NCBI GenBank assembly: GCA_964472395.1
Contig: CAYYMM010000008.1
Span: 10,678 to 74,677, forward strand
Reading direction: 5' to 3'
DNA: 64,000 nt
Source: CALFER01 sp964472395
Lineage (GTDB): Bacteria > CSSED10-310 > CALFER01
The notes below the pieces were generated by a model, which was not told the origin of the DNA, made no database searches, and saw nothing but the letters and a program-made list of their open reading frames with translations. Made by a program: the position numbers and the translations under genes. Below are positions 1 through 9,422 of the stretch, piece by piece. The first letter of the stretch is position 1; each line of letters starts with the position of its first letter.

Positions 1-269
1 GGGACAACACCGATCTGCTCTGGGATCGTTCGCCGCTGAAATACGTGCGCAACGTGAAAACGCCGCTGATGATCATCCACTCCGAACAGGATTTCCGGGT
101 CGGGATCGCCCAGGCGGATGAGTTATTCACCGCACTGAAGCGTTTGGGATGCGATGCTGAATTTGTTCGATTCCCGCGAGAGGGCCATGAGTTGTCGCGA
201 GCGGGTGAGCCGAAGCATCGGGTCGAGCGGATCAACCGGATCATCGGCTGGTTTGACCGTCACCATTGA
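1..269 (+). CDS. S9-family (prolyl oligopeptidase-like) peptidase, C-terminal end only
   Basis: This is the last 88 codons of a gene that begins before the window; the reading frame is open from base 3. The visible part is the end of an alpha/beta-hydrolase fold: the stretch TPLMIIHSEQDFRV carries the Asp expected for the catalytic triad, and GHELSRAGEP carries the His. The final Trp-Phe-Asp-Arg helix is typical of acylaminoacyl peptidase and dipeptidyl peptidase relatives. The nucleophilic Ser and any N-terminal propeller lie upstream and cannot be seen. Family membership is fairly safe; substrate and localisation cannot be judged. About 200 bp of non-coding DNA separate it from the next gene. 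Confidence 0.75.
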   Translation, partial: DNTDLLWDRSPLKYVRNVKTPLMIIHSEQDFRVGIAQADELFTALKRLGCDAEFVRFPREGHELSRAGEPKHRVERINRIIGWFDRHH

Positions 270-339
270 GAACGTGCGCAGATCGGGCCCGAGATCCCAT
301 CGGACCGAAAACATACCAAACCTATCAGTTACGTTCTGC

Positions 340-368
340 TTGACAATAATGTTCAGACGGCGTTAGAT
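340..368 (+). promoter_or_regulatory. Candidate sigma-70-type promoter for the TonB receptor gene
   Basis: A perfect TTGACA (340-345) is followed after 17 bases by TTAGAT (363-368), about 100 bases upstream of the start codon at 467. This is judged by eye only; no transcript data support it. Confidence 0.4.
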
Positions 369-466
369 TTCAGTTAATGTTTATTGATGCGTCAGAAAAC
401 GAGCCGATCGAACAAGGGGAAATGTATTCCCGTTGTCTATCAACCGGAACATTTGGAGGGTAGGGT

Positions 467-3328
467 ATGAAAAACCGATGGCTAGTTGGCGTCCTGATAC
501 TGCTGGTCATGGCTGCGATGCAGAGCGTCTTCGCGGCGGAGACCGGCACGATTCGCGGAAAGGTCATGACGAAGTCAGGCGAAGCCTTGCCTGGAGTCAC
601 GGTCACGATCGAAGGACCGAAGCTTCAGGGTAAACGCACCGCTGTGACCAATGAAGACGGAATTTTCCGCTTCCCGATCGTACCGGTCGGTCGATACTCG
701 CTGACATATGAACTGATGGGTTTTGCTCAACTCAGGCAGGAGGATGTTCCGGTATCTCTCGGTGGAACGACACCGATCGAAGCGACACTTGCGGAAGCGC
801 GTTTCGAGCAGGCCATCACTGTCACGGCGGCTGCCCCACTCATTGAACGCGACACCGGCGATCTCTCAACCCGGCTCAGCTCCGAGACGCTCGATTCCAT
901 GCCCTCGGGTGACCGCACGATCCGAGATATCGCCAAATTCGTTCCCGGTGTCACGGGAGTCCGGATCAATACGGTGGACGGCGGCACATCAAACGGTATG
1001 CCCTCGTTTCGCGGTGAAGGTCAGTACGGAAACAACTATCTCGTAGATGGCTTGAGTGTCCGCGATCCTGCTGTGAAGAGCACCGGAGCGCCGTTGAACT
1101 ACGATGCCATTGAAGAGATCCAGATCATCACCGACGGTTTCAGTCCGGAATATGGCCGCGCATTAGGCGGCACCATCAACGTCATCACGAAATCCGGATC
1201 CAATGATTTCCACGGGGAACTGGCAGTCCAGTACGAAAGCGACGTGTTGAAAGGCAGTGAAAAAGAAGCGCTGTGGGCCCAGAACCGGGATTTTACAAAA
1301 GTCATCCCCTATCTGAATCTCGGGGGCCCGATTCTTCAGGATCGGTTGTGGTTCTTCGGTTCTTACAACTACGAGGACACGACGCAGAAATTCAGCCCTG
1401 TCGATTACACGCTGACCGATCACAATTTCTTCGGCAAACTGACTCTGGCGATCAACCAGAGCAATTCGGTGAACGTATCGGGTAACTTCCGGAAGTACGA
1501 AGACGACAACCGCGGAATCGAGGACAACCGACTCCCCGGCGCACTCGGTACTCTGTCACGGGACGACACCCGTATCCGACTCAACTACAAGAGCATTCTG
1601 ACGGAAACAACCGTTCTGGAAGCCAAATACGGGTATGTCGACCGTACATCCGATGACGATCCGGCGTCAGGCGATGGAACCGACCCGCAGGTCACCGATC
1701 TGGATTCCGGTCTGATCACGGGCAACTACGACAGTTTCGATCACAATGAACGCGAACGCAACGACTTCAGCATCGACATCACGCAGTTTCTCGATGAGAT
1801 GATGGGAAGTCACGAACTCAAACTGGGAATTCTCTACGAGAAAACCTCATCAGGTCGCACACTCGATTTCACAGGTGACGGCACGGATCTGTTTCCGGGC
1901 GACGACATGGAAGGCGGATCCGAATTCCAGTTCCTCGATGGCGTCCCGTACGGGTATTTCAACTATCAGGGAGCGACTGTCGAGAATAAGACGGATGGAT
2001 GGGGCATTTACCTGCAGGACAAATGGGCACCACTTGAGAATCTGAAGATCATGGCCGGATTCCGGATGGATTCCCAGGATGTTCAGAACGATGCAGGAGA
2101 AACCCTCTTCAAGTTCAATCTCCAGGAAACCTTCGCGCCCCGAATCACGGTCGCCTATGATGTCACGAGCGATGGACGAAACGTGGTGAAGTTCGGAGTC
2201 GGCCGTTTCTATGATGTTGCCTCGACGTCCCTTGCCGAATGGGGCAATACCGCCAACCCGTATTCCTACAACCGGTATCGGTACGGCGGTCCGGGAAATC
2301 CCTACACCGGCGGCGATTACACTCCCGGTGACGAGTTCAATCCGGACAATTGGGGTAAATGGCGTGATTACGACGGCGATGGCACTTATGAGTTCTATCC
2401 GGGACAGTACCATTCCCGTCAGGATCCCGCACACAGTCCGCTCATTTACGACGAGGATCTGAAGCCCTTCTACAAGGATGAATTCCTGATCGGTTTCGAT
2501 CACGGGATCGGCAACAACTATGCCGCCAAAGTCCGGTACATCTATGCGGCGACACGGGATCTGATCGAAGACGTCGCGTATAATGAAACCGATTGGTACA
2601 TCATCAACTTCGACAAGAAAAAGCGTGATTACCAAGCCATCGAACTGGAATTCGCCGGACGCCCGATGCCTGAACTGCAGTTCAACCTCGCGTATGTCTG
2701 GACCGAATCGGAAGGTACGACTCCGGGACAGTTCGAACGCGGCGGCTTCTCCTCTGACTGGGGCGGTGGCAACGATGTCGGCGTTTTCGGTGATCGTCTG
2801 CCGTACAGTGTCGATCCGGAGCTGGCGGAAATCTACCAGGGTCTCGGCGGTCTCGATGGCGATGACGACTGGTACGGTCCGCTTCCTTATGCCTGCGAGC
2901 ATCAGGTCACGGCGAACGCGACCTACAAAGCACCCTGGGACATTGTTCTCGGCACGAACTTCGAATGGAACTCGGGGTATTTCTGGCAGCAGCGAGGCTG
3001 GCAGGATGCTTACGGCGGTTATCTGACATTCCCCGAAGGCCGCGGCGCTCGTGAAATGCCGAGTTTGTTCTGGTGGGATCTGTCGATCTCCAAGAAATTC
3101 AACTTCGGCAAAAACATGTCTCTGAGTGCACGGGTTGACATCTTCAACGTTCTCGATTCAGACAAAGCCGTCAGTCTCAAACAGGACTGGAACTTCGCCG
3201 AAGAGGATCTCAATGGCGACGGCACGGTCGACGAAGATGACGACAAACTTGCCAATCCGGATTTCGGCGAGGTCCTGAAGCGCCAGGATCCGCGATCGGC
3301 TCGCATCACACTCGGTTTCTCGTTCTGA
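467..3328 (+). CDS. TonB-dependent outer-membrane receptor with N-terminal carboxypeptidase-regulatory domain
   Basis: 953 residues. A signal peptide (about 1-23, ending VFAAE) is followed by a carboxypeptidase regulatory-like beta-sandwich (about 24-110; GTIRGKVMTKSGEALPGV and the G-F-R-F-P pattern), a TonB plug (about 120-250; VDGLSVRDP, then GGTINVITKSG) and a long beta-barrel ending in Phe (ITLGFSF), the usual last residue of outer-membrane barrels. A GGAGGG ribosome site sits just before the ATG. Asp/Gly-rich loops resembling calcium-binding EF-hand or thrombospondin type 3 loops occur in the barrel (DYDGDGTYEF, DLNGDGTVDEDD), probably in extracellular loops. No SusD partner lies beside it, so the substrate is unknown. 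The gene stands alone, with its own promoter candidate and terminator. Confidence 0.93.
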   Translation: MKNRWLVGVLILLVMAAMQSVFAAETGTIRGKVMTKSGEALPGVTVTIEGPKLQGKRTAVTNEDGIFRFPIVPVGRYSLTYELMGFAQLRQEDVPVSLGGTTPIEATLAEARFEQAITVTAAAPLIERDTGDLSTRLSSETLDSMPSGDRTIRDIAKFVPGVTGVRINTVDGGTSNGMPSFRGEGQYGNNYLVDGLSVRDPAVKSTGAPLNYDAIEEIQIITDGFSPEYGRALGGTINVITKSGSNDFHGELAVQYESDVLKGSEKEALWAQNRDFTKVIPYLNLGGPILQDRLWFFGSYNYEDTTQKFSPVDYTLTDHNFFGKLTLAINQSNSVNVSGNFRKYEDDNRGIEDNRLPGALGTLSRDDTRIRLNYKSILTETTVLEAKYGYVDRTSDDDPASGDGTDPQVTDLDSGLITGNYDSFDHNERERNDFSIDITQFLDEMMGSHELKLGILYEKTSSGRTLDFTGDGTDLFPGDDMEGGSEFQFLDGVPYGYFNYQGATVENKTDGWGIYLQDKWAPLENLKIMAGFRMDSQDVQNDAGETLFKFNLQETFAPRITVAYDVTSDGRNVVKFGVGRFYDVASTSLAEWGNTANPYSYNRYRYGGPGNPYTGGDYTPGDEFNPDNWGKWRDYDGDGTYEFYPGQYHSRQDPAHSPLIYDEDLKPFYKDEFLIGFDHGIGNNYAAKVRYIYAATRDLIEDVAYNETDWYIINFDKKKRDYQAIELEFAGRPMPELQFNLAYVWTESEGTTPGQFERGGFSSDWGGGNDVGVFGDRLPYSVDPELAEIYQGLGGLDGDDDWYGPLPYACEHQVTANATYKAPWDIVLGTNFEWNSGYFWQQRGWQDAYGGYLTFPEGRGAREMPSLFWWDLSISKKFNFGKNMSLSARVDIFNVLDSDKAVSLKQDWNFAEEDLNGDGTVDEDDDKLANPDFGEVLKRQDPRSARITLGFSF

Positions 3329-3341
3329 TCACGACCTCTTC

Positions 3342-3378
3342 AAAGGCGGGAGAGACCCCTCTCCCGCCTTTTTCTTTT
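3342..3378 (+). terminator. Rho-independent terminator after the TonB receptor
   Basis: A perfect 13-bp stem (3342-3354 with 3359-3371), a 4-base loop and a T-rich tail begin 13 bases after the stop codon. This is one of the strongest terminators in the window. Confidence 0.9.
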
Positions 3379-3433
3379 ATACCTCGATTTGATATTCTGG
3401 ACCGGAACGATCAACCCAACAGGAGGTGATCTC

Positions 3434-4642
3434 ATGAAAAACTTGTTGACCGCTTTTGTTTTACTCTGCGCATCCTTCTGTTTCACCGCCGTCCCCGGCT
3501 GCGCACTCGAACATATGCTCGTGGAAGGCACGCTGACAGACCGTGATTCAAAACCGATCTCCGACGGCCAGGTCGCACTCGTACATGAATCACTCGGCCC
3601 GATCGAAGCTCCCGTCAAGGACGGTCAGTTCCGGAAACGATTGTTCGAAGTCGGGAATTACACGTTGAACGTGACCGTTCCCGGCCACCTCATCTATGCG
3701 ATCCGATTTGAGGATCATGGTCCGACCGGAGCGGTCGAGGAATCGGGTCGGTATTCGATTGGCGCCGATCAGGTCGTTCCCCCGAACCGATTTTCCGTTG
3801 GGCATACCTACAAGTATGAAGTTGTGATGGTTCCCGCGAGTTTTTTTGAGGAAAAGGCACAGAGCGAAGCGTTGGGCAAGGCCCAGAAAAAAGTCCTCGA
3901 TGCCGAGGACCGGATCCACTCCGGAAAACCGACCGAGGCCATTCCGATTCTGGAGGATGTCATCCAGTCCCACCCGGATCTCGGATACCCACAGTATCTA
4001 CTGGGCGTCGCGCAATTCGATAGCAATCAGCTCGATGCGGCGCGAACGAGTTTTGAAAAGGCACTGGCGGTCAAAGCTGACCTGAAAGGCGCGCATTTTT
4101 ATCTCGGGAAAATGGATTACGATGCAGGCAACAAGGACGCGGCGATCACGCATTTTGAATCCGAGATCGCCGTCGCGCCCACGCAGATGGAAACGCTTCA
4201 GAACCTGGCCGTGTTGTACCGAGAGAAAGGAGAAAAGGCCAAGGCGGTCGAAGCGCTCGAGAAAATGCGGGCGATCCGGCCGAATGACGAACGGATTCTC
4301 AATGACCTTCTAGTACTTTACACAGATCTGAAAAATGAAACCAAGGTCAAGGAAATCGTGACCGCCCAGGAAGCGCTCGGACAACAGGATGCCTCGTCCT
4401 ATTACAATCTCGGCAGTTCGCTCTGGAATGAGAAGGATTATGTTCAGGCTGAATCCGCATTCCGGAAAGCCATCGAAAAGGATCCGACGCTCGCCCCCGC
4501 CTACAAAGGTCTCGGCTACTGCCTGATCCAACTGAAAAACAACAAGGACGCTGCCGTCGCGCTCTCGAAGTATCTCGAACTCACCCCCACGGCTGCGGAT
4601 GCCGACAAGATCCGGGGAATTCTGAAGGAAATCGGGGAATAA
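3434..4642 (+). CDS. Secreted TPR-repeat protein with an N-terminal Ig-like/carboxypeptidase-like domain
   Basis: 402 residues from the ATG at 3434, chosen because AGGAGGTGAT lies directly before it; the frame is also open further upstream. Residues 1-26 form a signal peptide. Residues about 28-140 look like a carboxypeptidase regulatory-like beta-sandwich (VEGTLTDRDSKPISDG, then an N-Y-T-L-N-V strand). From about 150 to the end there are six or so TPR helices pairs (for example YLLGVAQFDSNQLDAARTSF and YYNLGSSLWNEKDYVQAESA). It is probably a periplasmic scaffold. It ends 6 bases before the sulfatase-like gene, so the two are likely co-transcribed. No catalytic motif is visible. Confidence 0.88.
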   Translation: MKNLLTAFVLLCASFCFTAVPGCALEHMLVEGTLTDRDSKPISDGQVALVHESLGPIEAPVKDGQFRKRLFEVGNYTLNVTVPGHLIYAIRFEDHGPTGAVEESGRYSIGADQVVPPNRFSVGHTYKYEVVMVPASFFEEKAQSEALGKAQKKVLDAEDRIHSGKPTEAIPILEDVIQSHPDLGYPQYLLGVAQFDSNQLDAARTSFEKALAVKADLKGAHFYLGKMDYDAGNKDAAITHFESEIAVAPTQMETLQNLAVLYREKGEKAKAVEALEKMRAIRPNDERILNDLLVLYTDLKNETKVKEIVTAQEALGQQDASSYYNLGSSLWNEKDYVQAESAFRKAIEKDPTLAPAYKGLGYCLIQLKNNKDAAVALSKYLELTPTAADADKIRGILKEIGE

Positions 4643-4648
4643 CCGTCC

Positions 4649-6373
4649 TTGAATCGGCGGCAACGAGTTCTGGAACGAGCTTTCGGGTTGACGTTCCTCG
4701 TCTGTTGTACCGTTCTCTTGATGTCGAGCTCTTGCTTCAGTGCTCCGAGTATCCTGCTGATCACGATCGACACACTCCGGGCCGACCGGTTGGGCTGCTA
4801 CGGTGACAGTACGTCTTTGACATCGGAGATCGATGCGTTGTCCCGCAGCAGCCGGCTCGAAATCGATGCTTCGACGGATGTACCCCTCACCCTCCCCTCC
4901 CACGTTTCTCTCTTCTCCGGCCTTTCCATCACGCAGCATGCGGTTCAGGACAACGGCCGGATCGTGCCTGAACACATCCCGTTACTCGCCGAAGTCCTCC
5001 GGAAAAATGGCTATCGCACCATGGCGGTCATCAGCGGATTTCCTCTCGTCCGTTCGACCGGTTTGAATCGGGGTTTCGACGTGTATCGGGATCATCTGCC
5101 CGCGGTCGTGCAGGGGCATCGACCCGAGCAGATCGCGGAGGAGGCGGTCGCTGCGGCGGAATCTCTGATCGAAAAGAAGGCGGATCCGCTGTTTTTATGG
5201 GTTCATCTGTATGATCCGCATGCACCGTACTCGGCGCCGCCCCTTTATCGCGCCGCGTCCCGGGATGATTACCGGGCTGAGGTGATGTACGTGGATCGAT
5301 GGACGGGGCGCTTGATTCGTTCCTGGCGCAGGCGGATGGGAAGCGACAGCCCGGTCGTGATCACGGGAGATCACGGCGAGGGACTGGGCGATCATGGCGA
5401 ATCCACGCATGGCGTGTTCCTGTATCAGGAAACAATCCGAGTTCCCGTCATCTGCACATCGATGGCCGCGGACAGACTCGTGACAACTCCCACAACAATC
5501 CATCAGATCATGCATCGGATACTTGGTTATGCCGGCATCCAGGCAACTCCTCCTCCTGTCAGAATTGAACAGATACTCGGCATGTATTCTCTGTATCCGT
5601 TTTCGAGGTACCGTTGGGCTCCGGAATCCGCCATTCGCCGGGGCGATTTAAAATTCATGGATCACCCACAGGAGCTTTATGATCTCGAACTGGATCCGGG
5701 TGAACGTAACAATCTGGCATCTCGGCGGGAGTCCGATTGTATCGATCTCAGGAATCGATTGTTACAACTGGCTCCGCGCCCCGTGACAGACGACACCGGT
5801 GTCGATCCGGAAACACGGCGGGCACTCGAAAGCCTGGGTTACATCATCCATCCCGGGGCATCGGATGAGTCCCACAGTGGTAAAGAGGCCCGATCGTTGA
5901 GAAATCTGCTGATTCCGATCGAACTCGGGCTCGAGAAGATTCGAATCGGCGCATGGACCGATGCTGAAACCCTGTTCCGGAGCCTGCTGTCCGCAGATCC
6001 GGATAATCCGGTCATCACGAACAATCTCGGACTGGCGCTGATTCAGATGAACCGGCCGAAAGAAGCCGAGGCGTTTCTCAGGCAGGCTGCCCGGGCAGTC
6101 CCGAACGATGTTCAGGTGCTGAACAATCTGGGCATCGCCCTGATCCGGGATAACAGATTCAGGGACGCTGAAGAGGTGCTGAAGACGGCCGTTGCATTGG
6201 ATCGCTCGTTCGCTCCCGCTCACCTGAATCTCGCTGGTGCGCAGTTCGCGCTGGACCGGCATGAGGATGCCTTCCGGGAGTTGGATGAGGCGATCCGGCT
6301 GGATCCGTCTCTGGCCGCCACAGCCACCGCGGAGGCGATCCGCAAAGGAATCGTTCGGGAGGCGACAGAATGA
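4649..6373 (+). CDS. Sulfatase/alkaline-phosphatase superfamily enzyme fused to C-terminal TPRs
   Basis: 574 residues from TTG 4649, with GGGGA about ten bases upstream; ATG 4721 is an alternative that would shorten the signal peptide. Residues 34-400 match the sulfatase superfamily: SILLITIDTLRAD (metal Asp41), TLPSHVSLFSG (81-91) and ITGDHGEGLGDHG (metal Asp/His). At the place where type I sulfatases carry Cys or Ser of C/S-x-P-S-R, this protein has Thr81-Leu-Pro-Ser-His, so formylglycine cannot form. A phosphodiesterase or phosphotransferase role with Thr nucleophile is therefore more likely than sulfate ester hydrolysis. Residues about 430-570 are TPRs (NNLGLALIQMNRPKEAEAFL). It follows the TPR gene by 6 bp and overlaps the HAD gene by 4 bp. 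Confidence 0.87.
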   Translation: MNRRQRVLERAFGLTFLVCCTVLLMSSSCFSAPSILLITIDTLRADRLGCYGDSTSLTSEIDALSRSSRLEIDASTDVPLTLPSHVSLFSGLSITQHAVQDNGRIVPEHIPLLAEVLRKNGYRTMAVISGFPLVRSTGLNRGFDVYRDHLPAVVQGHRPEQIAEEAVAAAESLIEKKADPLFLWVHLYDPHAPYSAPPLYRAASRDDYRAEVMYVDRWTGRLIRSWRRRMGSDSPVVITGDHGEGLGDHGESTHGVFLYQETIRVPVICTSMAADRLVTTPTTIHQIMHRILGYAGIQATPPPVRIEQILGMYSLYPFSRYRWAPESAIRRGDLKFMDHPQELYDLELDPGERNNLASRRESDCIDLRNRLLQLAPRPVTDDTGVDPETRRALESLGYIIHPGASDESHSGKEARSLRNLLIPIELGLEKIRIGAWTDAETLFRSLLSADPDNPVITNNLGLALIQMNRPKEAEAFLRQAARAVPNDVQVLNNLGIALIRDNRFRDAEEVLKTAVALDRSFAPAHLNLAGAQFALDRHEDAFRELDEAIRLDPSLAATATAEAIRKGIVREATE

Positions 6374-7167
6374 GGATCCGGGTGAAGGCGGAGGGCGTGT
6401 TGATTGATCGGGACGGAGTTCTCAATCATGCCAAGGATGGCGGGGTCATTGACGGCGCGATTCCATGGCTGGAAGATCTCGGGAAGCGCGGCATCCCATT
6501 TCTGATCGCGACCAATCATACCACGTCGAGTCCCGAGGAGGCGGGTCAGGAACTGCGACGTGCGGGATTCGACATCGATTCGGACCGGGTGCACACACCC
6601 CTGAGCATACTGGAGGGGCTGCTGACGCAGGGCCGATTTCGCCGCGTTTACGTGCGTGGCACACCGGAGCTTCACCGTTTCATCCGATTGACCGGAGTGG
6701 AGGTCGTGCGCGATGAGCGGGTGGATGCAGTGATTCTGGGATTCGACCGGAGGATGGATTACGAAGCGGTATCGACGTCGATATCGGCAATTCTCGATCA
6801 TGATGCCGCGTTGATCGCGCTGCATGAGAACCGGATTTTCAGGGATTCCGAGCAGCGAGTGGAACCCGGGCTGGGAGCGTGGGTGCGGGCCATCGAGTAT
6901 GCGACGGGATGCCGGGCGTGCATTGTCGGGAAACCGAGTCGCGATTACTATCTCGCCGCGCTGAAGAAACTCGATATCGCGGCCACAGGCTGTATCATGA
7001 TCTCGGATGACCCGTTCGGGGACCTTCATGGTGCTGCAGCACTCGGAATCCGAACGATCTTCGCGCGGTCAGGGAAGTACCGTGATCCATCCGTTCTGGG
7101 GCATCCCGACATTCAGCATCAGCCGGATTACATGGTGAATTCCATCATGGATATCGAGATCACCTGA
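6370..7167 (+). CDS. HAD-superfamily hydrolase, NagD-like (type IIA)
   Basis: 265 residues. The ATG overlaps the previous stop in an ATGA junction, indicating translational coupling. Motif I is DRDGVLNHAKD (17-27, nucleophile and acid/base Asp). Motif II is the ATNHT stretch, the motif III Lys is in IVGKPSRDYY, and motif IV is MISDDPFGDLHGA. The cap insertion between motifs II and III resembles NagD/4-nitrophenylphosphatase-type C2 caps. It probably dephosphorylates a small sugar or nucleotide phosphate in the cytoplasm; the substrate is unknown. Its tie to a periplasmic sulfatase-like TPR protein is unusual and may reflect modification of an exported phospho- or sulfo-glycan. Confidence 0.85.
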   Translation: MRIRVKAEGVLIDRDGVLNHAKDGGVIDGAIPWLEDLGKRGIPFLIATNHTTSSPEEAGQELRRAGFDIDSDRVHTPLSILEGLLTQGRFRRVYVRGTPELHRFIRLTGVEVVRDERVDAVILGFDRRMDYEAVSTSISAILDHDAALIALHENRIFRDSEQRVEPGLGAWVRAIEYATGCRACIVGKPSRDYYLAALKKLDIAATGCIMISDDPFGDLHGAAALGIRTIFARSGKYRDPSVLGHPDIQHQPDYMVNSIMDIEIT

Positions 7168-7179
7168 TAGAAAGCACGA

Positions 7180-7824
7180 TCATCGAGATTTCTTTGGTAT
7201 GCTGGACAGATAACTCTGGAAATCGATGTAGAGGGGGTTGGACTTGAGCACGATCGCCTGTTTGCAGTGTTCCAGCGCGAGGTCATGCTGGCCGATCACC
7301 TCGTAAGCCACGGCGAGATTGAAGCAGGCGGCATCGTCCATCGGATCCCGGTCATAGGCGTTTTTCAGATGCGGAATTGCGTCGTTCCACAATCCGGCCC
7401 GGGCGTATCGATAGCCGAAGCTGCACGGACCGTAGCATCGGATCAGGCGTGAGGCCATGATCGCTGCATCACCGGTTTTGCCCTGCACCCGTGCAAGCGC
7501 TTCGATATAGACTTCGTCAATATCCACGGACAGCGCGCGTTTATAAAATGATTGCGCCTCATCCTTCCGGTCCAGTTTTTCCAGGGTGACGCCCATATTG
7601 AACAAGGCGATATCATTCGAGCTGTCTTCGGCAATGACGGCTTCGAGCAGAGGGAGTGCACCCTGCCAGTCTCCTTGTTTCATCAATTTGATCGCAGGCT
7701 TGACGGATTTGACTTCGATCACGGTCACCCCATCGATTTCCCGCAGGCTTTCAGCGTGGGTGATGGACGTGCACGCGATCAGACAGACGACGCAGAGTAT
7801 GGACGAACGATGGGTCAGAAACAT
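7180..7824 (-). CDS. Small secreted TPR protein
   Basis: 214 residues from ATG 7824; AAGGA lies 9 bases before it, whereas an in-frame ATG three codons upstream would abut that site. Residues 1-24 are a signal peptide (ILCVVCLIACTSITHA). The rest is TPR-like helices (ALFNMGVTLEKLDRKDEAQSFY; CFNLAVAYEVIGQHDLALEH). It converges with the HAD gene, with 12 bases between the stops. A good promoter lies directly upstream. The function is unknown; it could be an assembly scaffold. Confidence 0.82.
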   Translation of the reverse strand: MFLTHRSSILCVVCLIACTSITHAESLREIDGVTVIEVKSVKPAIKLMKQGDWQGALPLLEAVIAEDSSNDIALFNMGVTLEKLDRKDEAQSFYKRALSVDIDEVYIEALARVQGKTGDAAIMASRLIRCYGPCSFGYRYARAGLWNDAIPHLKNAYDRDPMDDAACFNLAVAYEVIGQHDLALEHCKQAIVLKSNPLYIDFQSYLSSIPKKSR

Positions 7825-7857
7825 GGAAAACATCCTTTCGAGGTAAGAGACGCGGTT

Positions 7858-7886
7858 AGTATATCGGAATCGGGACTCTACCTCAA
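7858..7886 (-). promoter_or_regulatory. Candidate sigma-70-type promoter for the small TPR gene
   Basis: Read on the minus strand: TTGAGG (7886-7881), 17 bases, TATACT (7863-7858), 34 bases before the ATG at 7824. The near-consensus -10 and exact 17-base spacing make it credible. Confidence 0.5.
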
Positions 7887-7976
7887 ATAGGATGACATGG
7901 CCCCCGAGGCGTGCGAATCCATATTCCGAGCGAACTTGCACTTGACGCCCCGATACACTGCTGATAGGTAACGGAC

Positions 7977-9422
7977 ATGGATTTACTCTTCCTCCAAAGC
8001 ATCTGGTTCGAGTTTCTCGGCACAATGTCTCTGGTCAGTTCGGCCAAAGCGGCCGGCTACGACGTCGGTATTCGGATCGGGAGTGACTCAGCATTACTTG
8101 ACGAAGTTCGAAAACTCAAACCAAGATGTGTTGCATTCAGTTGTGTTACGGGGATACAGGGTTGGGCGGTTCAACTTTCCGAGCGCATCCGCGCCATCAA
8201 CCCCGACATCCGGATACTGATGGGAGGATCTCATCCGACTTTCTTCCCCGAGATACTCGATCGCGAACCAGTTCTGGATGCAATCTGCGTTGGAGAGGGA
8301 GAGCATGTCATCGTCGATATTCTCAGGGCGGGAGATACCCCTGAGGCCTGGACCTCGATTCCGAATCTGCACGTCCGGATGGGAGACACGATCATTCGCA
8401 ATGAAGTCCGACCGTTGATCGAGGATCTGGATGCGTTGCCCTTCATGGATCGGGATGCGTACTATCGCTATCCGATGCTCCGAAACAATCCCGTCAAGCT
8501 TCTGATCACCAGCCGGGGGTGTCCGAATGCCTGTACATTCTGTTTCAATCATTCCTCTATGAAACTGTACCTGGGGAAAGGCCAATACGTAAGAAAGCGC
8601 TCGATTGATTCGGTCATGGATGAACTCGACTGGCTGGTGTCGAGCTATCCGGTGAAAACCATCCGTTTTGAAGATGATCTTTTCGGGACACACCGGCAGT
8701 GGCTGCTCGAGTTTTGCTCTATGTATCCACGAAAGTTCCGATTGCCCTTCATCTGTTTCATGCGAGCCGATTCGATCGATCGGGATGTCGTGAAAGCGCT
8801 CGTGGATGCCGGATGTTACAATGTCGTGATCGGGATGGAGACGGGTGACGAGTATCTTCGCAACACCGTACTGAAAAAAAGAATCACGGATGACCAGCTG
8901 TTCGAGGCGGCGCATTTGTTTCACGAGTTCGGACTCCGATTCTGCACGACCAATATCTTCGGTCTGCCCGGTGAAACCTTCCTCCAGTCCTTGAAAACCG
9001 TTCAGATGAATCAGAAGATCCGCCCGACTTTCACCTGGTGTGCCATTTTTCAACCCTATCCCCGAACGGAACTCGGCCGGATGGTTCTTGAACAGGGACT
9101 CGTCGACTCTCTGGATGCGGATGAGATCGATCCGAACTATCATTCGAGGAGTCTCCTGAAGCAGCCGGAAATCGGCCGCAGCGTAAATCTGCATCATTTT
9201 TTCTACCTGCTGTTTCGCTTTCCATGGCTTCTGCCGATCCTCAAGCCCCTCACGCGCATTCCGCCCAATCGTCTCTTTATTCTGATTCATCGCATCAGTT
9301 TTCTGTTTATATACGCGAAGCGCTGGAACATCAGCATCATCCGGGCGATTCAGGAAGGGAGAAAAGCCGCGGGGTTCACACGAAAATTGCCGCAAAAGCG
9401 GCATAGCGCCGTCCACGAATGA
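7977..9422 (+). CDS. B12-binding-domain radical SAM protein
   Basis: 481 residues. The N-terminal third (about 1-150) is a cobalamin-binding Rossmann-type domain (SFLGTMSLVSSAKAAG-like start, then MGGSHPTFFPEI). The radical SAM core carries the cluster-binding Cys182-x3-Cys186-x2-Cys189 in RGCPNACTFCF, followed by FEDDLFGTH and the GMETGDE and FGLPGET strands. The C-terminus (about 400-481) has hydrophobic helices, possibly membrane-associated. Relatives (the BchE/HpnP/HpnR class) methylate or rearrange lipids, cofactors or secondary metabolites; the substrate here is unknown. The stop overlaps the following lipoprotein start by 4 bp. TTGACG-N17-TAGGTA lies so close upstream that, if used, the transcript would be almost leaderless. 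Confidence 0.9.
   Translation: MDLLFLQSIWFEFLGTMSLVSSAKAAGYDVGIRIGSDSALLDEVRKLKPRCVAFSCVTGIQGWAVQLSERIRAINPDIRILMGGSHPTFFPEILDREPVLDAICVGEGEHVIVDILRAGDTPEAWTSIPNLHVRMGDTIIRNEVRPLIEDLDALPFMDRDAYYRYPMLRNNPVKLLITSRGCPNACTFCFNHSSMKLYLGKGQYVRKRSIDSVMDELDWLVSSYPVKTIRFEDDLFGTHRQWLLEFCSMYPRKFRLPFICFMRADSIDRDVVKALVDAGCYNVVIGMETGDEYLRNTVLKKRITDDQLFEAAHLFHEFGLRFCTTNIFGLPGETFLQSLKTVQMNQKIRPTFTWCAIFQPYPRTELGRMVLEQGLVDSLDADEIDPNYHSRSLLKQPEIGRSVNLHHFFYLLFRFPWLLPILKPLTRIPPNRLFILIHRISFLFIYAKRWNISIIRAIQEGRKAAGFTRKLPQKRHSAVHE

Noticed and set aside
1850..2902. 350-codon minus-strand open frame inside the first TonB receptor
   Set aside because: Long antisense frames are expected in GC-rich genes; it has no ribosome site and no family features, while the plus-strand gene is clear.
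8094..9416. 440-codon minus-strand open frame opposite the radical SAM gene
   Set aside because: Shadow of a gene with intact CxxxCxxC and B12 domains; no independent evidence of coding.
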